From the NCBI GenBank assembly GCA_030015575.1, contig JASDDO010000018.1, forward strand, positions 228,083,138 to 228,147,137: a DNA stretch of 64,000 nt, written 5' to 3'. The notes beneath the pieces are model-generated. The model did no database searches, was not told the DNA's origin, and saw only the letters and a program-made list of their open reading frames with translations. Every line of letters starts with the position of its first letter. The first letter of the stretch is position 1. Positions 1 through 12,275 of this stretch are shown one piece after another. Source of the stretch: Agapanthus africanus. Taxonomy: Eukaryota; Streptophyta; Magnoliopsida; Asparagales; Amaryllidaceae. A program made the translations under genes and the position numbers.

Positions 1-211
1 TGCCGAAATTTTTGGAAAAGACTTGATGCTTTTTAAAATGTTTACTACGACTTTCTAAGTGAATTTTTATGTTAACTTTTAAATAAGTATTTTCCTTCAC
101 TCTTTTGTAAATGGTTTAGATTTCTGGGCTTTTGGCTTACTTGAATTAGGTGGGGTCCTATAGACGTCACATGATTCAAGTGCCAGACACGTGCCATTTC
201 GGGTCGTGACA
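1..211 (+). mobile_element. End of a Ty3/Gypsy LTR (G1), solo or 3' LTR
   Basis: The stretch parallels the end of the G2 LTR at about 36570-36772: both share the phrases GAAATTTT, TTGATTTCTGGG-like text, GTGCCAGACAC and the terminal GGGTC(G/A)TGA(C/T)A. It stops at the TGACA terminus at 211, and from about 212 the text matches the Copia B1 interior (compare B2 near 48180-48230 on the other strand). No primer-binding site follows, so this is the right end of a solo LTR or of a 3' LTR inserted into B1. The left part and its target duplication are outside the window. Confidence 0.75.
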
Positions 212-845
212 AACCCCATTGTCGCAATGGACACCGGAGAACATACAATACTTTGTATAAGTCCACTGAGTTTAATAACTCAAACCTTGTGCGTCGTTGG
301 ATGAAAAACTATACTATGGTTAAGAAGAATTACACCGCTGTTGAATGCACCTTACGTAATCACCAACTGATATAGGTAAATGTCACAGACATAATATCAA
401 AAAGTTATATCTCACTTTATAAAACAAATGTACAGATATATCAGCTTGAAATTGGTGCATAATAACGGATATTCAAAACCAAATATTTGCCATCCGGCAA
501 AATACAGATGATTTCCTCAAATAACACCAGTTACAACGAATTCCGATATAACGAGGATCTAATCACCCAATTCCCAATATCTTACTCCCACTCACCATCT
601 GTAATAACATACAGATGTGAGAAACTGATATGGTAAACATAAACCCTGGAGTTAGATTCTATTTTAGGAAAACAGTTTTCAATTAATATTGCACATTGAA
701 ACAGAAACATGAAAATGTTTCAAAAGGGGTTAACTGGTATTCCTAGTAACGCCTCTTTCACTATCCTGATTCATGATAGTAACCAGATACTTACCTGCCC
801 TCACTCCAATCCCTTTATTATGTCTTTACTTATTACCTTATATGC

Positions 846-1530
846 ACCTTCTTTAGGCTAATTGGTTTTCTTCCTTCCCTGCCCTTCGCCACCAGCCTAA
901 GGTTTGGAAGAAGACTATCCAATAAGCGCAATAGGTGTACTCTCATAATCCTAGGAGCCCTCGCAACCTGAGAGAAGGTAATGGGAAAAGACATCTGAAT
1001 AATCCTATTCTATTTCTCCTGAACCGGAAACGATCCTCGAATCTGGAACGAATTCCTTCGAGTTCGTATGTACTATACGATAGAATATCCAATAGGAGTG
1101 GATATCCATAGTGATACGATGTGGGAGTGGCAGGGTATACACGGTTTTGTCGTGAATGATGATGGTCGCAATTTTCTTTGCCCTTAATCTAATCCCTTTA
1201 TACGTCTTTACTTATTACCTTCTGTACACCACACTTAGGCTTAATTGGTTTTCTTCCTTCCCTGCCTTTCGGCACCAGCCTATGGTTTGGAGGAAGACTA
1301 TCCAATAAGCTCAACAGGTGTACCCTCTCCTAATCCAAGGAGCCCTCACAACCTGAGAGATGGTAAAAGGAAAAGACAACCGAATAATCTTATTCAATCT
1401 CTCAAGAACCAGAATCCATCCTCGAATCTGGAACAAGTTCTTTTGAGTTCGAATATAACTATATGATGGATTTATCCAATAGGAGTGGATGTTCGTAGTG
1501 ATACGGGGTGTTCTAGAGAAATGCAAAAAG
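846..1530 (-). repeat. Two-copy tandem duplication of about 300 bp in B1
   Basis: Units at about 846-1145 and 1224-1530 share in order TTGGTTTTCTTCC, CCAGCCTA, GACTATCCAATAAG, AACCTGAGAGA, ATCCTCGAATCTGGAAC and CAATAGGAGTGGAT. The same pair is present on the plus strand in B2 (about 46910-47195 and 47306-47610) and in B3 (about 57430-57730 and 57850-58140). The duplication therefore predates the separate insertion of these copies. Short open frames occur in each unit but no known domain is recognised. Confidence 0.8.
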
Positions 1531-1644
1531 GTGATATAGAAGTGGTAATGATGTATGCGACACCGTGACACTCCAAATGCCAATGTGTTTTAAGAAGGTT
1601 TGGTTAACTTGGTTCATGAGTTTTAGTCTAGGTCGGGCCATGGT

Positions 1645-1672
1645 CGCTGCCAAAGAGAGAGCGAAAAGAAAC
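1645..1672 (-). promoter_or_regulatory. Splice-acceptor-like site before the B1 coding start
   Basis: On the minus strand a run of C/T ending in TTTGGCAG stands directly before CGACCATGG. The same arrangement is found in B2, B3, A1 and A2. It resembles a 3' splice site (pyrimidine tract plus AG), but splicing is inferred, not seen. Confidence 0.4.
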
Positions 1673-2337
1673 ACTCTGCGTGCACTCTAATCTAGATCAG
1701 AATGGTTAATCACTTTATCTAATCAGGATGGCTCTCACTGTTTCCTCGAATTCTCCTCCAAACCGAAAGGGAGAATTAGTCGGAATCACCCAAGAAGTAA
1801 TCATGCTCATCAGTGGGAATCAGGATCCAACTATCATCGCATGATAACTTGATGGAAGCCACTCAAGTCACCACACTCCAGAAGGAATGCTCATTCCTGG
1901 CAAGTTTCCTGTATGTTTGAAACTCCCGATGTAGTTTTTACCCCTAGGATCCAAGTGTCCTTGACAAGGTCAAAAAGTCGAAGGTTCCTAGTCAAGTTCA
2001 ACCCGTCATTGTCCTGATTGAATTAGACACCCACACAAACCCTTGACAAGGTCAACAAGGTCATACGACTGTCCTAACCAATCCACATATCCATTCAACA
2101 ATCCATTCAACAGAAAAGTATTAAGAGCTACCACACACTACGCCTCGGCACGGCACGAAAAACGTAGCATAAATACTAAGCAATACTAATCAGAAATAAC
2201 GAAGGGCTACGGCTGGTTTTTGGAGAAAAACCTTTAATGTAATGAACTTGATCTCGTTGAAGGAATCCAAGTGGTTTTATAAATTTATGGTGGCGAAGAC
2301 TTTTGCTAAAGAGGCCACTCCCTGTAAAGGGATCTCG

Positions 2338-4572
2338 TGTAGGGTTCCTAGGCACTCTCAAGAGGTCTCACAAGGCATCAACCATGCCAATTTCAAATTT
2401 TACGGTGCCGAGAAACCCTAAACTACGGATCGTCGGCTAGATGTTTAGGCGAAAATGAAACTAGTTAACAACTTAACTAAAGTTTAAACGAAAATACAAC
2501 CTTTGTAGATCCGGTGCTCCACCTCCATAGCTCCGTAACGAAGTCCCCTCGCTGTCCAAATGAATTCCCGGGCTCTAGCGTCGGCTTCGTCGGAGAATAG
2601 GCGAGCTAGGTCGTCGATGTCCATGCCGAAGATGATCTACGTCGAGGCATCGCTAAATCAAGCTCCAACTTCACCAAGTCAAGAAACTTATGAAGAAAAC
2701 ACACTCTACTACTTGTCAAGAGGTAGAGGATGAAGAAATAGGAAGTGGGTTCACTTTAGAATTGGATTTCTCACTCAAATACATCAATCACCATTGATGA
2801 AGAAAGCTTTCTTCTTGAAGTGAAGAAGAAGAAGATGATGATAATTGTTATGATAAGTTGAATAGAAAATAGAAAACAAAAGAATACTTATCATAATCAA
2901 CCATGGTCAAGTGTAGAGAACTAACTAAGGTTATAAGAATGGTTAGGGTTAAAAGAACAAGACAAAATGGTCACTTGGTCAAAGCTTCATGAAGCTTCAA
3001 TAAGCTTCATGAAAGAAAATAAATAAAGAAACCATTTTGCTTTTCTTTTTATGCTTTTATCAATATCCAAAATGAATAAACAAATAACTTAATGAAAAAG
3101 CAAAACCCTAATCATTAAGTTAACCATGGTTTAATTCTATACACTTAACCAAATAAGTATGTATCATCAAACATGATACAATCATTTGTACAAAAAGTAT
3201 ATCACATATACAACTTGTACAGCCAAGTGAGAAAATCCATTTAAAGTGAACCAATACTAGTTAATGCAAAGTAATATATCAAATATATAATTATACATTA
3301 AATCATTAAATCAACACTTGATTTAACGATCCGGTCATATCGCATATAACCGACTAGTATTCAATGTATCGGCTTATCGAATCAATCCTTGATTCGATAA
3401 CCAGGTTATATCGCATACAACCATATCGATACATTCATCGCGAGAATGGAATACGGTATCACATACACGCATTATTCTCGGTCCCGCACATATCTCATAT
3501 GCGCTCCTATTTCGTTTTGCTTGAGCCAGGAAACCTCTGTGTAGGACTCTAAAGACTCGTCAATACGCCGGCAGCAGATGATGATCATATCAAACACCCA
3601 CAAGCCGCAAGCGGTCTGCTAAACATAACGGCCACCCGGGTATTGAGCGATCAGAAGATCGACGAGCAAGCCCACTCACACTCCTGTGAATCCAACCAGT
3701 AACACTACCGTACAGTCCGGTCTGATCGTCTGATATGTCGCATATCTCGCCTAGGGGTGGTAAACGTCAGACCCCAATAGCTCGATAAGTCGTGTCGATA
3801 TGAGGTCTATAACAGTTCGAGAAACTACTGGTAACACTTACCAGTAAATCTCAGCAACCCTGGCCAGGGATTTCCGGTTATAGCCAATCGAACACAGTGC
3901 AACATCAACTCCCTATACCGGGAGAGACGAATCCTCTCCTATCGCTCATTGCCTCCATGTGACTCGGGGCTGTACCCAAAAACCACCGTTTTGCACGTCC
4001 TCTTGGACGTGGTAAGATGGAAATCAAAGCACAGTGGGAACCACACAAGACTCTATGACGATCTCGGGTCAACAGACTACTCTGTACCAGTGTCACCAGA
4101 GAACTGCCATCTGACGTAAGGTATAATACCATCTGGGAGTTCTCGGCGAGTCCGTCCGGTGTACCCAGTCTCTACTGAGCACCCGTATATCATCTCCGAT
4201 GTCAAACACCAATGGATATGGGATCATCCATCGCCCATCTGTATGGGTCGAGAAGGTACACGCTAGTCTACTCTGGTATATCGATGCCCCGTCTCGATAC
4301 ACCCACGACTAGGGACTTTGAAGGATGTACTTATAGACTACCATGTCCCCACTAGTATGATCCGCATCATAGTCCAGGTAGTCAAGTACATATCCTAAGG
4401 GCTTTACCAACATGTAACAGGAAGACAATCAATGTACACGTTAAGGTAAAGATCAACCAGATAGCATACTATCATGTCGAGCAAGAAAGTCCTCCCTATA
4501 TATGTCCCAGCATCCACTACAATATACATCCTATGTATAGTAATGGCCTCTAGGGCATACATATAACTAACA
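2338..4572 (-). mobile_element. Solo family-A Copia LTR (A-s1)
   Basis: A complete LTR of 2235 bp, from TGTAGGGTTCC at the low end to AACTAACA at the high end; in sense orientation it runs TGTTAG...CCTACA. It is flanked on both sides by the 5 bp target duplication TCTCG (2333-2337 and 4573-4577). No interior is attached and the interrupted B1 leader resumes exactly afterwards, so this is the product of recombination between two LTRs of a former full element. It carries the paired stem-loops described for the family (3306-3326 and 3375-3399). Confidence 0.95.
3306..3399 (-). repeat. Paired stem-loops in the middle of the family-A LTR
   Basis: Two perfect inverted repeats lie 48 bp apart: arms TTAAATCAA / TTGATTTAA around CAC at 3306-3326, and arms TATCGAATCAA / TTGATTCGATA around TCC at 3375-3399. 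A third, weaker one (GGTTATAT...CATACAACC) follows. Equivalent structures occur in A1, A2 and A4; differences between copies mostly keep pairing in the sense (minus) RNA. The function is unknown. Confidence 0.8.
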
Positions 4573-6176
4573 TCTCGGCTCTTTCCTCGTAGAATGAGGT
4601 GCAAGATATTCCAAACTGAATACCACGATGCATAGCAAAAGAATCGACTATAGTGAAGTTATTACGTTGATGCAAACTTCTGCCCAAGGGGTCACTCCCG
4701 ATGAAGTGATCTCGTCCCTTGCCTCGTCGAATGAGGTGCAAGATATTCATAACTGAATGCCACTGTGCAAAGCAAAAGAGAACGTCTGTAATGTTAGTTT
4801 TTAAAAACTTGGTTCCAACAATATCATATAGGTTTGTTTTATCCTTGCATTGATAAGAATCAATGCAGTCCCATCAATTAATCACACCAGAAAAGAACGA
4901 AAATAAAATGTATGTATATGCCATCCGCATTCGCCACTGGGTCCCGTCATCACCCGTTAGGTTACTTAACTAACGATAGAGCGGGAACTGGACTAGCGCG
5001 GGTGCAAAACATATACAACATCTACTTGTATATATTAATATATATATAACATTTGTCCTAGGCATGATATAAGCAACATCACAGAAGCATCACAGAAGCA
5101 ACACAGAATGGTGGATAATCTTAGAGCCCCGGGTTTCACATGAGCCGCAAATGAGACCCGACGTTCCCCTGTCGTGTGGATAGCCTGTGCAATGAAACCT
5201 AGACCCCTATGAGCGCGGCAAGTTACCTGCCAAAACCAGAAGTGAGGCAACCCCCTTCAACAACGTGAATGGGCCACCATGCACTTCACGAAATCTGGTA
5301 ACTTGAGCCCCCCTCCGTGGGTCAACCTATACCCCCTACGAGTGCGGCGAATAACCTGCCGATTCTAGAGTAAGGTCCCCTCCGTCTCAACACCATAAGA
5401 TGCAAACCCGTTGCCCTCTTGAACCGGGCTATTCATGCACTCCACCACGGGTTAATCCTAGTACAGAAAAGAAAATAATATACAAGGGTGACATCAACCT
5501 CAACACAGTCGTGCCCCAAACGAATAATATACAAACTGGCTGTGACGGCGGTCCACATGTTCGATGCTCGCCCCGCAATATCAAATGTACAAATGAGACT
5601 AAACTGTACTACCATTGCACCAAAGCTATCCACCATGACGATCCAACCACAACACAACACAACACAGAACATCAACGTGAATGTCACGCTCGCAAACTCG
5701 TCTAAAAGAACATATAGCAATTAGACGACTTATACCACTCTAATTACATTCACGGTCACAGATAGTAATGCATTTACTGATAAACATTTAAAAAGTGCTA
5801 AATTATCGACTTCAAAACACCCCGAATTGCCCCTGAAGAACAGATAATATAATATCCAAAATGGGCAAAACTAGTAATACCACTAAAGCAACATTCCAGA
5901 GACCAGACCACACCCAAAATACGAATCCCAAACTCATGAAATAGGCCGGCCTCCTTGTATTTTTAGCCATTGTGCTCGGTCCAAAATGGGTGGAAGTGGC
6001 TCGTATTTGGGGTGCAGACTAGTGGTCATCTAAGTAGTCTTCTGCAGTTACGAAAATAATTTTTTGAAGACTTTCAAAATCGACAGACACTGGAATGTGC
6101 AGTGCACTGTTTTGGAGTTGTTTCGGTTTTGATACTTTAACATTGTCTAAACAAGCTAGGTTTGGGTTTAAAGGCT
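4573..6176 (-). mobile_element. B1 non-coding leader, right segment
   Basis: This is the region between the primer-binding site and the coding start of B1, read on the minus strand. It resumes the leader repeat unit broken by the solo LTR and contains the second unit at about 4690-4773. It also holds the CGTTAG...CTAACG inverted repeat near 4956-4978 and, at about 5400-5760, a block matching B2 44890-45240 and B3 55440-55760. Open frames of about 100 codons occur on both strands (for example 5400-5705 plus and 5433-5720 minus), but they overlap each other, are not kept between copies and match nothing I recognise. Confidence 0.75.
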
Positions 6177-6189
6177 GGCTCTGATACAA
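6177..6189 (-). other. Primer-binding site of B1
   Basis: The complement reads TTGTATCAGAGCC, one base from the usual TGGTATCAGAGCC complementary to the 3' end of plant initiator-Met tRNA. It is directly next to the LTR end at 6190, which shows that 6190 onwards is the 5' LTR and that the interior runs towards position 1. Confidence 0.85.
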
Positions 6190-6496
6190 TGTTGGGTTAC
6201 GGCAGTGCCCCGGCCATCAAACCTTGGCCAAATGCGGAACAAAAATTTACTAAAATGGCGCTACCGTTACCCGATGCCCGGATCTACCTTAAACCCTAAA
6301 CTAGCAAGCTTTAAAAAGAAGTTAGAATGGTTATACCGAGTTGATCCGTGTCCTTCGGTCTTCAACCATCATCCCCATGCTCCTAGTGGCTCCTTGCTTG
6401 AATTTGGTTGCCGGTCTTCCACCTTCTACGATGATCCACCTAAGGGAAACGACGCAACCTTCAGCCTCGTAGAGCGAGGCAATCGACGCTCCAAGG
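6190..6496 (-). mobile_element. B1 5' LTR, piece 1 (sense 3' end)
   Basis: It starts TGTTGGGTTACGG next to the primer-binding site and resembles the ends of the other family-B LTRs (gcgccccggccg-like block, AAATGCGGAAC, CGATCC..GTCCTTCGGTCTTC). It is interrupted after 6496 by solo LTR A-s2. The 98-codon open frame at 6205-6501 crosses this boundary and is not a gene. Confidence 0.85.
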
Positions 6497-8716
6497 TGTA
6501 GGGTTCCTAGGCACTTTCAAGAGGTCTCACGAGGCATCAACCATGCCAATTTCAAAAATTACAAGTGCCGAGAAACCCTAATACGGATCGTTAACTAGAT
6601 ATTTTAGGCAAAAGATGCAACTAGTTAACAATATAACTAAAAGAACAGAAATACAACCTTTTAGATCCGGTGCTCCACCTCCATAGCTCCGTGATGATGT
6701 CTCCTCGGTGTGATCATCGGATCCCGGGCTCTAGCGTCGGCTTCATCGGAGAAAAAGCGGGCTAGGTCATCGACGACGATGCCGAAGATGATCTACATCG
6801 AGGCATCACAAGATCAAGCTCCACCTTCACCAAGCCATGAAAACTTGTGAAGGAAACACCCTATACTACTTGGCAAGAGGTAGAGGATGAAGAAATAGGA
6901 GGTGGGTTTACTTTAGATTTGGATTTCTCACTCTTTTTCATCAATCACCATTGATGAAGTCAAGCTTTCTTCATTGAAGAAGATGAAGAAGAAGAAGATA
7001 ATGATATGATAAGAATAATCAAAATAGAAAAGAAAAATCAATTCTTATCATATACAAACCATGGTTTAGTGTAGAGATTTAACTAAGGTTAGATGGATAG
7101 GTTAGGGTTAAGCATGAGACAAAAGGGTCACTTAGTCAAAGCTTCATGAAGCTTCATGATGCGAACAAAAAAAAAGCCACCATTTTCTCTTTATGCCATT
7201 TATATTCCAAAAGGAATAAATAAATAAATAAATGAATAAAGAAAAGAAAACCCTAACCATTCATATAACCATGGTTTAATCTTTACACAAACCCAAGTAA
7301 ACATGTATCATCAAACATGATACAAACTTGTGTACAAAAGTATATCACATATACAAAGTGCACAAATCAAGTGAGAAAATCCATTTAAAGTGAACCAATA
7401 CTAGTTAATGCAAAGTAATATATCAAATATATAATTATACATTAAATCATTAAATCAACACTATATTTAACGATCCGGTCATATCGTATATAACCGACTA
7501 GTATCCTATGTATCGGCTTATCGAATCAATGCTTGATTCGATAACTAGGTTATATCGCATATAACCAATCGATACATTCATCGCGAGAATGAAATACGAT
7601 ATCACATACACGCATCATTCTCGGTCCCGCACATATCTCATATGCGCTCCTATTTCGTTTCGCTTAAGCCAGGAAACCTCTGTGTAGGACTCTAAAGACT
7701 CGTCAATACGCCGGCAGCAGATGATGATCATATCAAACACCCACAAGCCGCAAGCGGTCTGCTAAACATAACGGCAACCCGGGTATTGAGCGATCAGAAG
7801 ATCGACGAGCAAGCCCGCTCATACTCCTGTGAATCCAACCAGTAACACTTACCGTACAGTCCGGTCTGATCGTCTGATATGTCGCATATCTCGCCTAGGG
7901 GTGGTAAACGTCAGACCCCAATAGCTCGATAAGTCGTGTCGATATGAGGTCTATAACAATTCAAGAAACTACTGGTAACACTTACCAGTAAATCTCAGCA
8001 ACCCTAGCCAGGGATTTCCGGTTATAGCCAATCGAACACAGCGCAACATCAACTCCCTATACCGGGAGAGACGAATGCCCTCCTATCGCTCATTGCCTCT
8101 ATGTGACTCGGGACTGTACCCAAAAACCACCATTTTGCACGCCCTCTTGGACGTGTTAAGGTGGAAATCAAAGCACAGTGGGAACCACACAAGACTCTAT
8201 GACGATCTCGGGTCAACAGACTACTCTGTACCAGTGTCACCAGAGAACTGCCATCTGACGTAAGGTATAATACCATCTGGGAGTTCTCGACGAGTCCGTC
8301 CAGTGTACCCTGTCTCTACTGAGCACCCGTATATCATCTCTGATGTCAAACACCAATGGATATGGGATCATCCATCACCCATCTGTATGGGTCGAGAAGG
8401 TATACGCTAGTCTACTATGGTATATCGATGCCCCGTATCGATACACCCACGACTAGGGACTTTGAAGGATGTACTTATGGACTACCATGTTCCCACTAGT
8501 ATGATCCGCATCATAGTCCAAGTAGTCAAGTATACATCCTCAGGGCTTTACCAACATATAACAGAGAGACAAACAGTATACACGTTAAGGTAAAGATCAA
8601 CCAGATAGCATACTATCATGTCGAGCAAGAAAGTCCTCCCTATATATGTCCAAGCATCCACTACAATATACATCCTATGTATAGTAATGGCCTCTAGGGC
8701 ATACATATAACTAACA
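6497..8716 (-). mobile_element. Solo family-A Copia LTR (A-s2)
   Basis: A complete LTR of 2220 bp from TGTAGGGTTCC to AACTAACA. The duplicated target CAAGG lies at 6492-6496 and 8717-8721. It is close in sequence to A-s1 throughout, including 75-codon open frames shared at matching places (3905-4132 and 8049-8276, minus), which are LTR text rather than genes. The B1 LTR continues on its far side. The first stem-loop has lost pairing next to the loop, while the second (near 7523-7547) keeps its arms. Confidence 0.95.
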
Positions 8717-10097
8717 CAAGGTTGCTAGCAATGGAGAGTGGAGGTGTAGGAATGTGTCACTATATTTTTCTCTCATCACAATTTCATAAGAGAGCAACCA
8801 TAGAAGATGAAGGAGGTGAGGAAACATATGGCATGAGTAACTCCAGAAATGGCTAAGTGATGAAGTGAGTAGAGAATGAGAGATTAAGCAAGTGTGTAAA
8901 AAATCTAATGAGCTAGCCCACTCACCAAACTAGTGGATGCCCTCCTCTCTCTCATCATGCAATGGAAAAAATATCTCATCCATTTTCCAAATAAAACAAA
9001 TGTGAACCATACCTCTCTACATGCCCAAGTCCATGCTCAAGCCAACTCACCCCTCCACCTCATTTCCATAATTGTTTTTCTAAAAAGAAAATCAATAATG
9101 AGGTGTCCATCTTCTAGAAGCTATTCCGTACAAAAATACATATACGCGTATTCGTACAAAAATACGAATAGCCAAGAGAGAAAATGAATAGTGAACAATA
9201 ATACTAGAATACATATATATAAATTATTAAGTCAAAACCAGATTTAATAACCCGGCTTAATCCTAAGCCGCTAGTATTATCAACCGTCTGATTAAAGCAT
9301 GTGCAACATGTGCACATATTTAATCGGACACCTGTATATACCAACATACGTCATCAACACCATATCGCATGAACCGCAAAAACCATCTGTATGGGACTCT
9401 AAAGACTCGTCAATACGCTGGCAGTGGGTTTAACCACAAACACGTCTGCGGCACTAGCTGTACGTAACGGCTACCAAGGTATTGAGCGAAAGGGAGGCCG
9501 ACGAGAAAACTCATCCCGAACCCCTACTGAGCCTGACAGTGATAATATCCGTACAGTCCGGTCTGTTCGTCTAAGAGTATCGCATATCGAGTCTAGAGGG
9601 GTGGATAAAGTCAGACTTCTAACAACGCGACATTTAGTGTCGGCTTGAAACCCATCACCACCTGAGAAACTATCGATCCTGGATCGGTAATTCTTTTCCA
9701 CCATGGCCATGGATTTCTGGTGATGGCCACCCGTGCACAACGCGACATCAACCCCCAATACCGGGAGAGACGAATCCCTAACGATCCGATCACTGCCTCC
9801 ATGTGGCTCGGGACTGAACCCAACTAAAACCTGTTTGCACGACTCTTTTGAGCCGTGGTAGGGTTGTAATCAAAGCACAGTGGGAACTCACACGAGACTA
9901 ACCTGTACACATGTCACCTGGGAACTGCTATCTGAGAATAGGTATAATACCAACTAGTAGGTTCCCGGCGAGTCCGTCCAGTGTACTCATAACCCAATGA
10001 GCACCTGTATACTATCGTAGGTGAACAAACTAACACCAATGGCTTGTGAGACCTGGCCACCGCCCCTTATCGGGGTCTCGATCAGTATACACTAGTC
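8717..10097 (-). mobile_element. B1 5' LTR, piece 2
   Basis: It continues the B1 LTR after the CAAGG duplication and runs to the TAGTC duplication (10093-10097) where A2 is inserted. It shares blocks with the other family-B LTRs: CCGTACAGTCCGGTCTGTTCGTCT, the CACAGTGGGAACTCACACGAGAC block, and GGTATAATACCAACTAG (compare 59330-59800). The open frames at 8933-9187 and 9424-9758 are LTR text without recognisable products. Confidence 0.85.
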
Positions 10098-12275
10098 TGT
10101 AGGGTTGTCTAACAAGGCAGCAAGGTTTCGGGAGGCATCTTCCATGCAAAATTAAAATTTTAGCCGTACTAGGTAACCCTAACTTAGAATCGTATACTAG
10201 AAAATGCGACGAAATGAAATGAAAACAACTTTGCAACTAAAGTGAACAAGGAATACAACCTTTGTAGACCGGTCCTTCACTTCAATAGCTCCGTGTAGTA
10301 ATCCCTTGGCTGCGATCATGAACTTCCGGACTCTAAAAAGGCTCCCATAAAGAAATGAACAAGCTTGCATCGAAGTCTTCGAGGTCGAAGATGATCTACG
10401 TCGGGGAGACACTAACCCAAGTTACACCTTCACTAATTATGGAATTAGTGAAGCAAACACCCTATACTAAATGTCTAGTAGTAGAGGATGGTGAAGTAGG
10501 AATTTTTCTCACTTTAGAAATGATTTTCTCATTCATTTTCCATCATCTCCATTGAAGCTAGAAAGCTTTTGAGGAAGAAGAAGAAGAAAACTCTCATGAT
10601 TAAATAAAGTAGAGAATGGCAACCCAAGGTGAGTTAGTATCATATACTAACCTTTGTAGAAGCATGGCTAGGATAATTGGTTGGGTTAATAAATATCTTA
10701 TGCAAAACAAAACATGTGGACTTAGTCAATGAACCATGCAACCTTCTCGAAACTTCTGGCCAAGACAAAAATGCCACCATTTTGATTTACCAAAATAAAT
10801 AAAAACCCCTCATTATTCATAGAATGGTGTAAGTCACACACACACCTTTGTTGCATGTATCATCAAGCATGACACAAACATGTATATAAATATATATATC
10901 ACATATATACAATGTGCACATCAAGTGAGAAAAGAAATCTTAAGTGAATTAGTATTAGTTAATGTAACATAATATATCAAATATATATAATTATACATTA
11001 AATTATCAAATCAACACATGATTTAATAATCCGGCTATATCACATATAACCGACTAATATCAAATGAATCAACTTATCGAATCAACACTTGATCCGATAA
11101 CCCGGCTATATCACATATAACCGTCATTTGTCACAAATCACGAGAACAGAATAAGGTATCTCATATCGTATTAATCTCTGTCCCACACATATCACATATG
11201 TGCTCCTACTCCGTTTCGCTTGACCCAGGAAACCTCTGTGTAGGACTCTAAATACTCGTGAATACGTCGGCAGTAGGTGATGATCATATCACAAACCCAC
11301 AAGCCGCAAGCGGTCTGCTAAATATAACGGCCACCCAGGTATTGAGCGATCAGAAGATCAACAAGCATGCATGCTCATACTCCTTCGAATCCAATCAGTA
11401 ACACTACTATACAGTCCGGTCTCTTCGTCTGATATGTCGCATATCTCGTCTAGGGGTAGTAAACGTCCGACCCCAGTAACTCGATAAGTTGTGCCGATGT
11501 AAGGCTCATAATGGGTTAAGAAACTACTGATAACGTTTACCAGTATATCTCTAAAACAGCACTGCCCAGGGACTTTCTGTTACAGCCAATCGAGCATAGC
11601 GCAACATCAACTCCCAATATTGGGAGAGACGAAACCCCTCCTATCGCTCATCGCCTCCTTGTGATTCGGGACTGTACCTAAAAGCCACCATTTTGCACGT
11701 TCTCTTAAATGTGGTAAGGTGGAAATCAAAGCACAGTAGGAATCACACAAGACTCTATGACAATCTCGGGTCTACAGACTAACCTGTACCAGTGTCACCA
11801 GAGAACTGCTATCTGACGATAAGTATAATACCATCTAGGAGTTCTCGGCGAGTCCGTTCAGTGAACCCTGTCTCCACTGAGCACCCGTATACCATCTCTG
11901 ATGTCAAACACCAATGGATATAAGATCACCCATCACCCATCTATATGGGTCGAGAAGCTACTTGCTAGTCTACTCTGGTATATCGATGCCCTGTCTCGAT
12001 ACACCCGCGACTAAGAACATTTGAAAGATGTACTTGCCAACTACCCTGTCCCCACTAGTATGATCTGCATCATAATCCTTGTAGTCAAGTACTCATCCTA
12101 AGGGCTTTATCAACATGTAACATAGAGACAATCATTGTACATGTTAAGATAAAGAGCAACCAGATAGCATACTATCATATTGAGCAAGAAAGTCATCCAT
12201 ATGTATGTCCAAGCATCCACTAAAATATAAACCATATGTAGAATAATGGCCTCTAGGGCATACACATAACTAACA
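10098..12275 (-). mobile_element. A2 3' LTR (family A)
   Basis: An LTR of 2178 bp, TGTAGGGTTGTC to AACTAACA. Its partner is 28335-30489. The target duplication TAGTC is found at 10093-10097 and 30490-30494, so A2 is a complete insertion into the B1 LTR. Over the first 230 bp the two LTRs differ at roughly one base in ten by eye, so A2 is clearly older than A1. Confidence 0.93.

Larger units (their letters stand above)
212..2337 (-). pseudogene. B1 interior, left segment: decayed Copia gag/pol and start of leader
   Basis: Read on the minus strand this is the part of family-B element B1 from the leader through the coding start into pol. It is colinear with the plus-strand interior of B2 (46130-48230). 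A start codon sits at 1641 (complement of 1639-1641) just after a pyrimidine-rich AG site at about 1645-1672; it opens MARPRLKLMNQVN but hits a stop after roughly 45 codons. Most of 846-1530 is a duplicated block (see repeat). The part below about 850 corresponds to the pol region of B2 but has many stops and I cannot read a continuous domain. The segment ends in the middle of a leader repeat unit where a solo LTR inserted. Confidence 0.7.
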
